NCBI GenBank assembly: GCA_026988155.1 | Contig: JALSLW010000055.1 | Span: 1 to 51,635, forward strand | Source: Methylomonas sp. | GTDB taxonomy: Bacteria; Pseudomonadota; Gammaproteobacteria; Methylococcales; Methylomonadaceae | DNA: 51,635 nucleotides | Reading direction: 5' to 3' | Part shown: positions 1-7,804 of the stretch, in pieces | How the letters are laid out: each line of letters starts with the position of its first letter | Position numbering within the stretch: position 1 is the first letter of the stretch | Program-made: the position numbers and the translations under genes | Notes under the pieces: generated by a model | The model's database searches: none | What the model saw: the letters and a program-made list of their open reading frames with translations, nothing else | What the model was told of the DNA's origin: nothing

Positions 1-14
1 CTTAATGACATTGG
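1..14 (-). repeat. Dispersed 14-mer, probable mobile-element end
   Basis: The first bases of the window are the reverse complement of CCAATGTCATTAAG. The same 14-mer occurs exactly at 32227-32240 and 51217-51230, both in gene-free sequence. Three exact copies in 51 kb suggest a conserved element end. The element cannot be defined here because the window starts inside it. Confidence 0.55.
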
Positions 15-23
15 CGTGCAATT

Positions 24-1094
24 CTATTCTGTCTTTATATCTTTAGGGTAGTCGATTTGAATTGAATCAATGGTCTGCTCCAGCTGCTTCTTTACGGAGC
101 CAAAATCATAGCCAGATTTTGTCAGTATTAATCCTCGGTTAGCCATCATTATCCCCATAACAATCACCAATACACCTGAAACTCTTACTAGGTCATGTAT
201 GATGTTTCTGGACAATAAATTGGCAAAAAAACCAAAACCAAGCAAAGGACCTAATGTCCCCAATCCAAAAAAGAACAGCAAGGTCGCGCCTTCCTCGGGG
301 CTTCCTGTTCCTGCAGCCATAATATACATAGCCTGCAAGGGACCGCAGCCTAATAGAAGACCGGTTAAAAGCCCTATGACCAGAGGACTGCGCTGGGTTT
401 TAATATTGCTGCTGACATTGCGTGTAAAGGATTTGGGCAGACGTAAGGTGAAAGAGCGCAGCGAGGGGGTTAAATCCAGCATTTTTAGGCCATAGATCAG
501 TAAAAAAACACTGGCAAATAAAGCGGTCATGCCACGCATTTGAGAGGTAATGGTAATAGTTGCCCCCAACAGGCCAAAGGCCGCTCCAATTGCGGAATAT
601 GAGGCTGTCTTGCCAAAGCCATACGCCAAGTGAGAAAGAATGGTTTTGGCCTTGCTCATTGGACGGCTGGAATAACTGACAACAAAGCTGCCGCACATGC
701 CAATGCAGTGGAATCCGGTCAAAAAGCCTATGCTAAATAGCATAAAATTGCTCATTTGCGCATTTAGCTTCGGAATAATGCTTGGCATTTGGCTTTTGCC
801 CCAAAAGGCCACCCCGCCAACCAGTAAAAGCAATACGATAAAAATCATTACATGCACAAAATATGATTTCTTCTTTGCTTCGCCTTGTTCTATATCATAT
901 CCTTTGTTTTCAATGGCCTTTTGTATGTCTTGCAGCTGCACAAGCCGCTGATCAAATTCAATGACGGCTGTTTTTTCAATATAGCTGGCTTTGACTTTGA
1001 CAATGCCGGGCAATATTAATATGGCATCTTCAATCGCCTGCTCACAGCCAGTGCAATGCATGCCTTTTATTTTTAGTTCGATTTTAGCAGTCAT
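24..1094 (-). CDS. Heavy-metal-associated (HMA) domain fused to TauE/SafE-like membrane protein
   Basis: The protein has 356 residues. Residues 1-70 form an HMA ferredoxin-like domain with the metal-binding loop G-M-H-C14-T-G-C17. A basic linker and a membrane segment at about 80-98 follow. Then comes a multi-span domain of the COG2836 'sulfite exporter TauE/SafE' type with its hallmark HCxGMCG (H129, C130, M133, C134) at the start of a helix. Known relatives often sit near cytochrome-oxidase assembly and copper-export genes. The HMA loop and the Cys/Met/His cluster argue for Cu(I) or a similar soft metal rather than sulfite; direction of transport cannot be read. It lies on the same strand as the ExbB-like and TonB-receptor genes but is separated from them by 361 bp carrying an inverted repeat, so co-transcription is uncertain. 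Family assignment is firm, substrate is inference. Confidence 0.85.
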   Translation of the reverse strand: MTAKIELKIKGMHCTGCEQAIEDAILILPGIVKVKASYIEKTAVIEFDQRLVQLQDIQKAIENKGYDIEQGEAKKKSYFVHVMIFIVLLLLVGGVAFWGKSQMPSIIPKLNAQMSNFMLFSIGFLTGFHCIGMCGSFVVSYSSRPMSKAKTILSHLAYGFGKTASYSAIGAAFGLLGATITITSQMRGMTALFASVFLLIYGLKMLDLTPSLRSFTLRLPKSFTRNVSSNIKTQRSPLVIGLLTGLLLGCGPLQAMYIMAAGTGSPEEGATLLFFFGLGTLGPLLGFGFFANLLSRNIIHDLVRVSGVLVIVMGIMMANRGLILTKSGYDFGSVKKQLEQTIDSIQIDYPKDIKTE

Positions 1095-1455
1095 ATTTCA
1101 ATTTATTCCCAGTATTTCGTCAACTATAGTTTGGTAGATATAATTCTAAGATTGAAGAATGCAGCAAGTCCCTGTTATTTCAACGATAGGAGAGATCTTT
1201 TTCTGCACAATTTGATGAGACCTCTCTCTGGCCAAGATGACAGCATTCGACATAAATTGAAATTATCCTGTATTCTTGCAGAACCGGCCTTAAGGAGCGA
1301 GGGTTTAGCTTGCCTTTAGCCACCACAGAAGCACTAATAAAATCGTTGCGTAGCTTACTTTATTAGCAGTTAAAATTCTTCACCAAACTTTCGGAAGTTA
1401 TTAAACCCTCGCTCCTAAGCAGTCGTTTCTACAAAAAAGCCATGATGTTTCAGAA
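1095..1455. other. 361-bp gene-free gap carrying an inverted repeat
   Basis: No convincing gene is visible; a 62-codon plus-strand frame here lacks recognisable features. The main content is the inverted repeat at 1293-1416. The gap separates the HMA-TauE/SafE gene from the ExbB-like gene upstream of it. Confidence 0.6.
1293..1416. repeat. 15-bp inverted repeat flanking 94 bp, MITE-like
   Basis: AGGAGCGAGGGTTTA at 1293-1307 is matched exactly by its reverse complement at 1402-1416. The enclosed segment encodes nothing recognisable. The arms are too far apart for a simple terminator and look like the ends of a small non-autonomous element. No flanking target duplication was confirmed. Confidence 0.5.
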
Positions 1456-1965
1456 TCATTTTAGCAAAATAGCTAACTGATGAATGTTATCTTCAATTGT
1501 CTTTTTAATAAGCTGATGAAAGTATAATCCAGAAATGGCAATCACCATTCCTGCCATCGTTGAGATGGTTGCCTGAGAAATGCCTGATGCCATAGACCGG
1601 GCATTGCCGTTACCTGTTACCGCCATTACATCAAAAACATGTATCATGCCTACTACCGTTCCTAGCAGGCCTAGCATGGGACATATTGCAATTAGCATTT
1701 TTATGATGGCTAAAGACCTTTCCATGCTAATTTTTGCTTCCGACAGCAGACAGTTTTTGATATAAAAAGCCTTTTTTTGCTTGCAATGTCTCGCCTCCCG
1801 CTGCCACCGGCTTACCCAGCTGTTCCGCAGCTTTGGATAAACCCGTTTAAAAAACATAAGTCTTTCGCAAATCAGGCTCCATAAGCTAATGGATACAAAC
1901 AGGATAAGCCAGAGCACACCGCCGCCGCTTTCCAGCAATTCTGATATGGCATCTAATGGACCCAT
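1456..1965 (-). CDS. MotA/TolQ/ExbB-family proton channel subunit
   Basis: The protein has 169 residues with the short ExbB2-like layout. There is one N-terminal membrane helix (about 15-33), a cytoplasmic basic stretch, then two helices containing the family signature around ICPMLGLLGTVVGMI and the Thr-containing ISQATISTMAGMVIAI. ExbB with ExbD converts proton motive force into TonB movement that drives outer-membrane receptors. The start lies 4 bp after the stop of the TonB receptor, so the two are almost certainly co-transcribed and this channel may be dedicated to that receptor. No exbD or tonB gene accompanies it, so partners must come from elsewhere. TolQ or MotA function is unlikely given the length and the neighbour. 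Confidence 0.87.
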   Translation of the reverse strand: MGPLDAISELLESGGGVLWLILFVSISLWSLICERLMFFKRVYPKLRNSWVSRWQREARHCKQKKAFYIKNCLLSEAKISMERSLAIIKMLIAICPMLGLLGTVVGMIHVFDVMAVTGNGNARSMASGISQATISTMAGMVIAISGLYFHQLIKKTIEDNIHQLAILLK

Positions 1966-1969
1966 TTAT

Positions 1970-4072
1970 TTACCATTCATAACTTAATGTTGCATAAAAG
2001 TTCCGGCCTGGGCCTGGCAGATGAGCATTAATAGCTGTACCGTCATTGGCGGGGTTTCTATTGAGTCCGCTAAGATGAGTTCGATAGGACTCATCAAGCA
2101 CATTTTCTAGACCAAACCCTATTTGCAATCCCTGAACTGCATTGAATTGCGGCCGATACTGTCCGCGAAGATTCCAGATAAAATACCCCGCGGTTGCAAC
2201 TTCTTCATTATATCTTGAGGTTTCATTCTGATCGTCATAGCCTATCAGTTCAGTACCGAGAAGCCATTCTTCCGTGTCATAAAAAACGCCGATCCTGCCA
2301 TTTAGCGGCGCAATACGGTATAGATTGTCTGCTACATCATCACGTCTTCCACGAACATAGCTGATCATCATATCGACTTTCCAGTCATCAAGAAAACGGA
2401 AACCACCTTCAATGTCAGCACCATAGAAATAGGCATCTACATTGCCATATTCTAATGCCGTAGGCCTTATTGCCAGTGCATCTGCATTATGTGTGGCTAT
2501 TCCCTGAATAAAATCTTCCACATAGCGATAAAATACTCTGGGCATAATATAAGCGGTATCTAACTGCCAATTAAACCCCAGCTCAGCCTGGTAGGATACT
2601 TCCGGTTTTAATTCTATATTTCCTATATAGTTGCGCCCATCAGCCAGCCCGCCGGTTGAGGCTAATGGCAGCCAGTTATAGCGTTCCTGATAGGAAGGGG
2701 AGCGGGTTTTGCGGGCAAAGCCTAATTCTATATCCAGATCGGTATTTAAATGATGAGTTATTATTGCAACTACATCAACATTGAGATCATCTTTAGCATG
2801 CTTTTTTGCGTTGAAAGCATTCGCTAAACGTGTACCCCGACCTGTCGGGGTAAATAATGGGCCAAAAGTTCCCCCCACATTACCCGCATCCATTCTTATC
2901 CAGTTAACTCTTGTTCCCAGCTCCATATCCCAGTCTCTAATTATTTCACCTTTCCACTCAGCAAAAAGACCGTAGCGATCTCGTGAAACATCATTAAAAT
3001 TGCTAATGCTAAATGCAGCTTTATTCGGGTTTGTAATATCAGCATCATGCTCAATATTATCCCCATCGGTGCCTAACAGCAGTGTGCCATCATATAGAGG
3101 AATATCAATACTGACTTTATAGCCGAAGCCTCGGGCTGAATTGTTAGAGATACGCTGTTTTGCTGATGGAATGCTGCCCCGCAAAGTATAGTTGTCCATT
3201 CGGTGCTTAATATCCTGATAGGAAAATTCAGTATTGACGGTATATTTATCTGCTAGCAGGCCTGTGTAATTAAAATTTGAAACCCCGCCTCTGGAAAAAA
3301 TAATATCCATCGGCAAGGAAGGAGTGCCTGTGGTATGAGTATCATTAAAGTTATAAGAAAAATCCAGCTCATGGTTCTGGTCATCTGTACGATAGCCATA
3401 ACCCAGCATGCCTGCATTGCGTTCATGGCTGGTGTCTATATTCTCTCCGCCATCCCAGTCATAATTGCCACCTTCTTCCCGACTGCCGCCTACTCGGAAT
3501 TTGTGGTTATCATTGGCAATATTGCCGAAAATACTCGTGTAGTAAGCGTTGTTTACAGAATTGACCCCATTGGTCGTTTTACCACTGAATTCAATATCTT
3601 CACTTTCTGAAAATTTACCACGGCGTGATCGCTGTACAATATTTCCGCCCAGCGTTTCAATGCCGCTGCTGACGGACGCTATGCCGCGCTTTATGCTCAA
3701 TGTTTCTGTCAATGAGGTTGGAACATGGCTTAAAGGTGCATCCATGGCATTTGCACAGGCCGACTTATAGGTAGTGCCATCCGAAATGACATTTACCCTG
3801 TCACCAAACAGTCCCCGATACTGGGCAATACCTGATAAAGGACCATTAGAATTTACATTGGCACCGGGCACTCTTTGCAATAAAGCTGCGGCATCATTGA
3901 CACCTCCAATATCAGGCTTAACACCTACGACGCCTGGTGTCAGCATTTCCCCTTCAATCACCATCGTTGGCAGCATTTCTTTGTCGGCATCGGCCAAATC
4001 CAATGCATTGACCGGCATAACAGCCCCTGCTATCAGGCAGGATGCTGAAACTTTTATATATGTTTTTTTCAT
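1970..4072 (-). CDS. TonB-dependent outer-membrane receptor, OprC/NosA-like copper type
   Basis: The protein has 700 residues. It has a signal peptide (about 1-23), a plug domain (about 35-150, including the DAAALLQRVPGANV stretch), a long beta-barrel and the usual C-terminal aromatic residue (LSYEW). The plug carries C106-x3-M110 followed by DAP, and the barrel carries H290-x-M292. A CxxxM plus HxM pair is the copper site reported for Pseudomonas OprC, with nearly the same spacing (about 180 residues), so copper uptake is the best reading. An upstream GAGGGA ribosome site supports the start. The gene leads a unit with the ExbB-like gene 4 bp downstream. A perfect FNR-type palindrome lies 56 bp upstream of the start. 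Iron-siderophore uptake is the alternative; no siderophore genes are nearby. Receptor class is certain; copper specificity is inferred from motifs. Confidence 0.9.
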   Translation of the reverse strand: MKKTYIKVSASCLIAGAVMPVNALDLADADKEMLPTMVIEGEMLTPGVVGVKPDIGGVNDAAALLQRVPGANVNSNGPLSGIAQYRGLFGDRVNVISDGTTYKSACANAMDAPLSHVPTSLTETLSIKRGIASVSSGIETLGGNIVQRSRRGKFSESEDIEFSGKTTNGVNSVNNAYYTSIFGNIANDNHKFRVGGSREEGGNYDWDGGENIDTSHERNAGMLGYGYRTDDQNHELDFSYNFNDTHTTGTPSLPMDIIFSRGGVSNFNYTGLLADKYTVNTEFSYQDIKHRMDNYTLRGSIPSAKQRISNNSARGFGYKVSIDIPLYDGTLLLGTDGDNIEHDADITNPNKAAFSISNFNDVSRDRYGLFAEWKGEIIRDWDMELGTRVNWIRMDAGNVGGTFGPLFTPTGRGTRLANAFNAKKHAKDDLNVDVVAIITHHLNTDLDIELGFARKTRSPSYQERYNWLPLASTGGLADGRNYIGNIELKPEVSYQAELGFNWQLDTAYIMPRVFYRYVEDFIQGIATHNADALAIRPTALEYGNVDAYFYGADIEGGFRFLDDWKVDMMISYVRGRRDDVADNLYRIAPLNGRIGVFYDTEEWLLGTELIGYDDQNETSRYNEEVATAGYFIWNLRGQYRPQFNAVQGLQIGFGLENVLDESYRTHLSGLNRNPANDGTAINAHLPGPGRNFYATLSYEW

Positions 4073-4377
4073 TTTAATTCCCTCGTCACTGATTTATCTA
4101 GGGTAAAGGAATATAATGAATTATTAATTGATAATTATCAATTTACTCAAAAGGCTAGAATAATAAGTTGTCTCGTTGTTTTTGGCACAACCTTTGCTTT
4201 AGTCTAGTTTTTTACAAAAAACCGTTCTTTTTTATCTATAAATACGTTATATAACAGCCACAACCAAGTTAAATAACATAGTTTAATAAAAACATGCCAT
4301 TACCTGCTTTAAAAAATATTTTGATAACACCCTATGTTTTCTAATTTTAACGCACTGCCTGCGGTAATTATCATTAT
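4073..4377. other. Divergent promoter region between TonB receptor and FNR-like regulator
   Basis: This 305-bp AT-rich region has no gene. It separates two divergent genes and holds the FNR-type palindrome at 4128-4141 near the receptor side. AT-rich hexamers that could be -10 boxes are plentiful, so I do not assign transcription starts. Confidence 0.6.
4128..4141. promoter_or_regulatory. Perfect FNR-type operator
   Basis: The sequence TTGAT-AATT-ATCAA matches the FNR consensus TTGATnnnnATCAA at every fixed position, inside an 18-bp perfect palindrome (4126-4143). It lies 56 bp before the TonB receptor start and about 240 bp before the divergent FNR-family gene, whose recognition helix has the E-x-x-S-R residues that read TTGAT. 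A weaker match to a Fur-like inverted repeat is the alternative reading. Confidence 0.75.
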
Positions 4378-5085
4378 ATGAAAGCAATCGAAATTACTCA
4401 GGCATGGAATGGAACTGAAAAGTGTCAGCAGTGCCCTATCCGGGATTTAGTGCTATTTGCAGACCTTAAAGAAGATGACTTTCGCCTGCTTCACCTGCCA
4501 ATTAATGATCTAGAGCTAGATAAAGGCAGCATTTTATACGAACAAAAAGATGAGATTAACTTTGTTTATACTATCCGCTCTGGATTAGTTAAGCTGGTCC
4601 GCTATTTGCCTAATGGCAGCTACAGGATTATTCGCTTATTGCGCCAAGGCGACCTGGCGGGCATTGAAGCATTAAATGGTTCTGCCTATCTGCACCATGC
4701 CATTGCTATGCAGAGTACTTCAGTCTGTCAAATACCCGTTAAAAACATTGAACAGCTGAATAGCCATTCTTCGCACTTATATAGGCAATTGACTGCCCGC
4801 TGGCAAAAAGTGCAAAGTGAGGCAGATATATGGCTTGCCGATTTAACGATGGGGAGTTCTAGGTCCAGAGTGGCTAATTTACTTATCTATTTGGCTGATA
4901 GCAGGCCTGATGAATCATTTTATCTTCCCTCCAGAGAAGATATAGGCGCATTATTAGCCATTACCACTGAAACGGCCAGCAGAATAATTGCAGAGTTTAA
5001 ACGGGCGGGAGCTTTAAACACTTTACGCCATACTGCGAAAATTGACAAAATAAAACTGCGGCATTTTCAGCAGAAAGGCGATTAG
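4378..5085 (+). CDS. Crp/FNR-family transcriptional regulator with incomplete Fe-S cysteine set
   Basis: The protein has 235 residues: an N-terminal Cys motif, a cyclic-nucleotide-binding-type beta-roll (about 35-135), a dimer helix (about 140-165) and a winged helix-turn-helix (about 175-230). The recognition helix reads TTETASRIIAEFKR, with the E-x-x-S-R pattern FNR uses to contact TTGAT. Cysteines are C16, C19 and C117 (in SVCQIP, aligned to FNR C122). The position equivalent to FNR C29 is V25, so one of the four [4Fe-4S] ligands is missing. It could bind a cluster with a non-Cys ligand, as Bacillus FNR does, sense thiol redox state or metal, or be cluster-free. It is divergent from the copper-type TonB receptor and probably controls it. 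Family is certain; the signal is not. Confidence 0.88.
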   Translation: MKAIEITQAWNGTEKCQQCPIRDLVLFADLKEDDFRLLHLPINDLELDKGSILYEQKDEINFVYTIRSGLVKLVRYLPNGSYRIIRLLRQGDLAGIEALNGSAYLHHAIAMQSTSVCQIPVKNIEQLNSHSSHLYRQLTARWQKVQSEADIWLADLTMGSSRSRVANLLIYLADSRPDESFYLPSREDIGALLAITTETASRIIAEFKRAGALNTLRHTAKIDKIKLRHFQQKGD

Positions 5086-5214
5086 AAAACTGGCATTGCC
5101 TAAGTATCTGAGCCTATTTTATTTAACTATCTATAGTCGTCGCAACCCTAGTTATTCAATCGCGACTAAAATCGTTCGTTCCTATCTATTTATTATGTGA
5201 GAACTTCACCACTG

Positions 5215-6375
5215 TTAGGTAAAAAAGAATGAGCGGCCTGAGTTAACCAGATAATCTGTCAATTTATGCTGAAAATCTAAAAACTGCAGGCCATAGACAA
5301 TTTTGCTTTCTCTTCTGACAACACGCGCAGGGATGACAAAAATATTCTGAGAGTCAAAATGAATAGTTAAGGTTGTTTTTCCCCGCAATTTAAATGGCTT
5401 TTTCAATTCAATAATCGCACCTTTGCTGCTAATATTTAGCACCAGCACTGTTAGGCTGCTGTTTAAATTCATCACAGAATTTTTTTTCAGCTTGGCCTCA
5501 ATAGGGTGAAAAGCATATCTAATTGTTTGTCTATTATTTTGTTTAGAATCACCTTTTCCTTCAGAAGGCAAGTGGGTGTTCTGAGAGGCATCATGAAGTT
5601 CTTTTAATAGTCTATCTATTTCGCGCAGATGTATTGAGGATGTTTCAACAGGCTCCTGTTTTGAAGTTTTTTCAGCTTTAACTGAATTGTCTGTTTCATC
5701 TGTTTCGGTGTTCGGCTGACGATCAGAAGAGTCTGCCAGTTTTGGCTCTGGTTCTGGATCGGCCTCTACAGGCTGAGTTTCACTTTCTTGATGCTGTGCT
5801 TCAGCCTTGTCATTTTGGGTCCATTTTGGAACTAAAACCGAATGATCTACTGATTTTTTGCCATTTTCTTTGTTCTGCACATCAGAATTTTGCTGCTGAG
5901 TCCATTTGGTCGCAGAAGAAACTGGCTTTTCTATTCCTTCGGCTTCGGGTCCCAAGTTATTTTCAGATACCTCTACCAGCTTCCTTATAGTATCAGCATC
6001 TTTGGCATCTTCGGTATACTTATCAATACGGGCTCTTTTTTTTACACGGCTCAAGAGGTCTTTTTTTACTGTCTTTATGGCAAGGACAATACTGGGAACA
6101 TCAACAGGCTTTTTAACATAAATGACATTTTCGACTGGAACTGCCTGCACTGACAGTACGATAATTGGTTTTGGCGACTGCTGAGACAGCCTTTCATCTA
6201 AAATATTTTTGGCCCCCAATGCATCGAGGTCAATAATTTCTGCATCTGATTCGTACTCTTCTACAACCTGAGCAATATCGTAACAGCACATTTCTAAATA
6301 ATTGCCCATCATTTTCTTCGCTCGGTCATTCATGCCGTGCAATGAGACTTTTAGGCGATCAGAAGCTTTTTTCAT
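5215..6375 (-). CDS. Receiver-like domain plus C-terminal PilZ domain protein
   Basis: The protein has 386 residues. Residues 8-105 follow the beta-alpha pattern of a diverged response-regulator receiver: acidic strand-3 end (IIDLDAL, D49/D51), S75 at the end of KPIIVLSV, and K88-K89-P90 in VIYVKKPV. The paired acidic residues normally found after strand 1 are not evident. Residues 110-280 are a charged, Gln/Glu-rich, probably disordered linker in which KWTQ occurs twice. Residues 282-380 are a PilZ domain with R282-x3-R286 and N314-x-S316-x2-G319, both intact for c-di-GMP binding. It is most likely a cytoplasmic c-di-GMP effector with a protein-interaction front end. It is convergent with the FNR-like gene and has no operon partner. 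Output is unknown. Confidence 0.8.
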   Translation of the reverse strand: MKKASDRLKVSLHGMNDRAKKMMGNYLEMCCYDIAQVVEEYESDAEIIDLDALGAKNILDERLSQQSPKPIIVLSVQAVPVENVIYVKKPVDVPSIVLAIKTVKKDLLSRVKKRARIDKYTEDAKDADTIRKLVEVSENNLGPEAEGIEKPVSSATKWTQQQNSDVQNKENGKKSVDHSVLVPKWTQNDKAEAQHQESETQPVEADPEPEPKLADSSDRQPNTETDETDNSVKAEKTSKQEPVETSSIHLREIDRLLKELHDASQNTHLPSEGKGDSKQNNRQTIRYAFHPIEAKLKKNSVMNLNSSLTVLVLNISSKGAIIELKKPFKLRGKTTLTIHFDSQNIFVIPARVVRRESKIVYGLQFLDFQHKLTDYLVNSGRSFFFT

Positions 6376-6470
6376 TTTTGGTCTGGGGTATTAAGTGGAA
6401 TATTATTTTTTCAACTGAAGGGATCAGACAGAATTTTTCGGATAATAAAATAATAGCTGAAATAGTTTCT

Positions 6471-6953
6471 TTATCTATATAAAGCGCTACTTTTATCCAT
6501 TTTTTTAGTGTCATTATACAGCAGAGGACTGCCCTCATTCAAAATAGCCGCGTCTATTACCTTGCAAACAGCAAGTTTATGGTCGCCTGCGTCAGAAAAA
6601 TGATCGACCCGACAGTCAAAATAAGCCAGACTGTCAACTAAGGCTGGAGCCTTTGTAACGGTCTCCTGCCATGAATAGCCTTTCATTTTATCTTTGATAT
6701 CAGACCTTCCAAAATGATCCGCTGTAACAAGCTGCCCGCTGTCTAAAACATTTATGCAGCAAACGCCTCCCTGTTTTAGCAATTGGTAGGAATAATGTTC
6801 TGGGTTGATGCTAAAGCAGACTAGCGGCGGATCAAAAGAAACCTGCATAACCCAGGCTGCAGTGAAGACATTTTTCTGTTCGCCATTATTGACGCTGATA
6901 ACATATACGCCATGTGTTATATATTTAAATACTGCCTCGATATTTTTAATCAT
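6471..6953 (-). CDS. Flavin reductase-like FMN-binding split-barrel protein
   Basis: The protein has 160 residues and resembles the flavin reductase/flavoredoxin family. The early strands (THGVYVISV, NVFTAAWVMQVSFDPPLVCFSINPEH) are typical of the FMN-binding split barrel. Members reduce free flavin or carry FMN for an oxygenase or reductase partner; the partner is not evident. The start codon overlaps the nadC stop by one base (TAATG), so translation is coupled to nadC. This suggests a link to nicotinamide or flavin redox metabolism, but the pairing may simply be positional. A free-standing monooxygenase-reductase role is equally possible. Confidence 0.8.
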   Translation of the reverse strand: MIKNIEAVFKYITHGVYVISVNNGEQKNVFTAAWVMQVSFDPPLVCFSINPEHYSYQLLKQGGVCCINVLDSGQLVTADHFGRSDIKDKMKGYSWQETVTKAPALVDSLAYFDCRVDHFSDAGDHKLAVCKVIDAAILNEGSPLLYNDTKKMDKSSALYR

Positions 6954-7786
6954 TATTCTGTCTCCATTACGATCCGCATGGACAGGTCAATCGCTTTTAC
7001 ATGTTTAGTTAAAGCCCCTATGGAAATATAATCAACCCCTGTTTCTGCAACCTCCCTAATAGTCTGTAAAGTAATGTCGCCCGAGGCTTCCAGATCAATA
7101 TTCGCCTTATTTAAAGCCACAGCCGCTTTCATATCTGCATTAGAAAAATTATCCAGCATAATTCGGTCTGGTTTTGCCTCAAGTGCCTGCTGATATTCAT
7201 CCAATGACTCGACCTCAACCTCAACGATAACATCGGTTATTTTTCGTGCGGAATTAATGGCCTTAGCAATTGAGCCTGCCGCCATAATATGGTTTTCTTT
7301 AATTAGAACGCCGTCATACAGGCCAGTTCGATGATTGATACAGCCTCCACAGGCAACTGCGTATTTTTGTGCATTTCTAAGACCTGGTATGGTTTTTCTG
7401 GTATCTAAAACTTTGCATTGCGTCCCTGAAACGGCATCAGCATACTGTTTGGCTATCGATGCGGTATAAGATAAAGTCTGCAACAGATTGAGCGCTGTTC
7501 TTTCACCTGTTAATAAATCCCTGGCGGAGCCGTTTAGTTCACATAGCAGCGTATTTTTTTCACAAACCTGCCCTTCTTCTTTCAACCACTCAATGGTAAT
7601 TTCAGGGTTAAGCATTTTAAATATGCCATCAAACCACGCCTGCCCACACAGAACCATTTTTTCTCTAGTTACCACATTGGCTTTGGCCTGTGTTGTTACG
7701 GGAATAATGCTGGCAGTAAGGTCGCCACTGCCAATATCTTCAGCAAGAAAATTTTTTATTTCAATTGTCGTTGGTTTGTTATTCAT
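6953..7786 (-). CDS. nadC: Nicotinate-nucleotide pyrophosphorylase (quinolinate phosphoribosyltransferase)
   Basis: NadC condenses quinolinate with PRPP to nicotinate mononucleotide, CO2 and pyrophosphate in NAD synthesis. The 277-residue protein shows the family marks: EDIGSGDLTA near the N-terminus, GERTALNLLQ, LDTRKTIPGLR, GGCINHRTGLYDGVLIKENH and the late EVEVESLDE and IMLDNFS segments. I start it at the Met of MNNKPTT because the upstream in-frame extension of 48 residues has no counterpart in the family and would run through ampD. It is divergent from ampD, a common gammaproteobacterial arrangement. The intervening space is only 18 bp, so its promoter must lie inside ampD. The flavin reductase gene is translationally coupled downstream. 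Confidence 0.96.
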   Translation of the reverse strand: MNNKPTTIEIKNFLAEDIGSGDLTASIIPVTTQAKANVVTREKMVLCGQAWFDGIFKMLNPEITIEWLKEEGQVCEKNTLLCELNGSARDLLTGERTALNLLQTLSYTASIAKQYADAVSGTQCKVLDTRKTIPGLRNAQKYAVACGGCINHRTGLYDGVLIKENHIMAAGSIAKAINSARKITDVIVEVEVESLDEYQQALEAKPDRIMLDNFSNADMKAAVALNKANIDLEASGDITLQTIREVAETGVDYISIGALTKHVKAIDLSMRIVMETE

Positions 7787-7804
7787 GTGTTTAAATACCC
7801 TCTT

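Noticed and set aside
1131-1319. Small plus-strand reading frame of 62 codons
   Set aside because: No ribosome site, overlaps the inverted repeat, and no recognisable protein features.
4126-4143. Fur box instead of an FNR box
   Set aside because: The palindrome resembles Fur half-sites, but the Fur 15-mer core needs a longer spacing, while the FNR consensus fits exactly and an FNR-family gene adjoins. Fur is not excluded.
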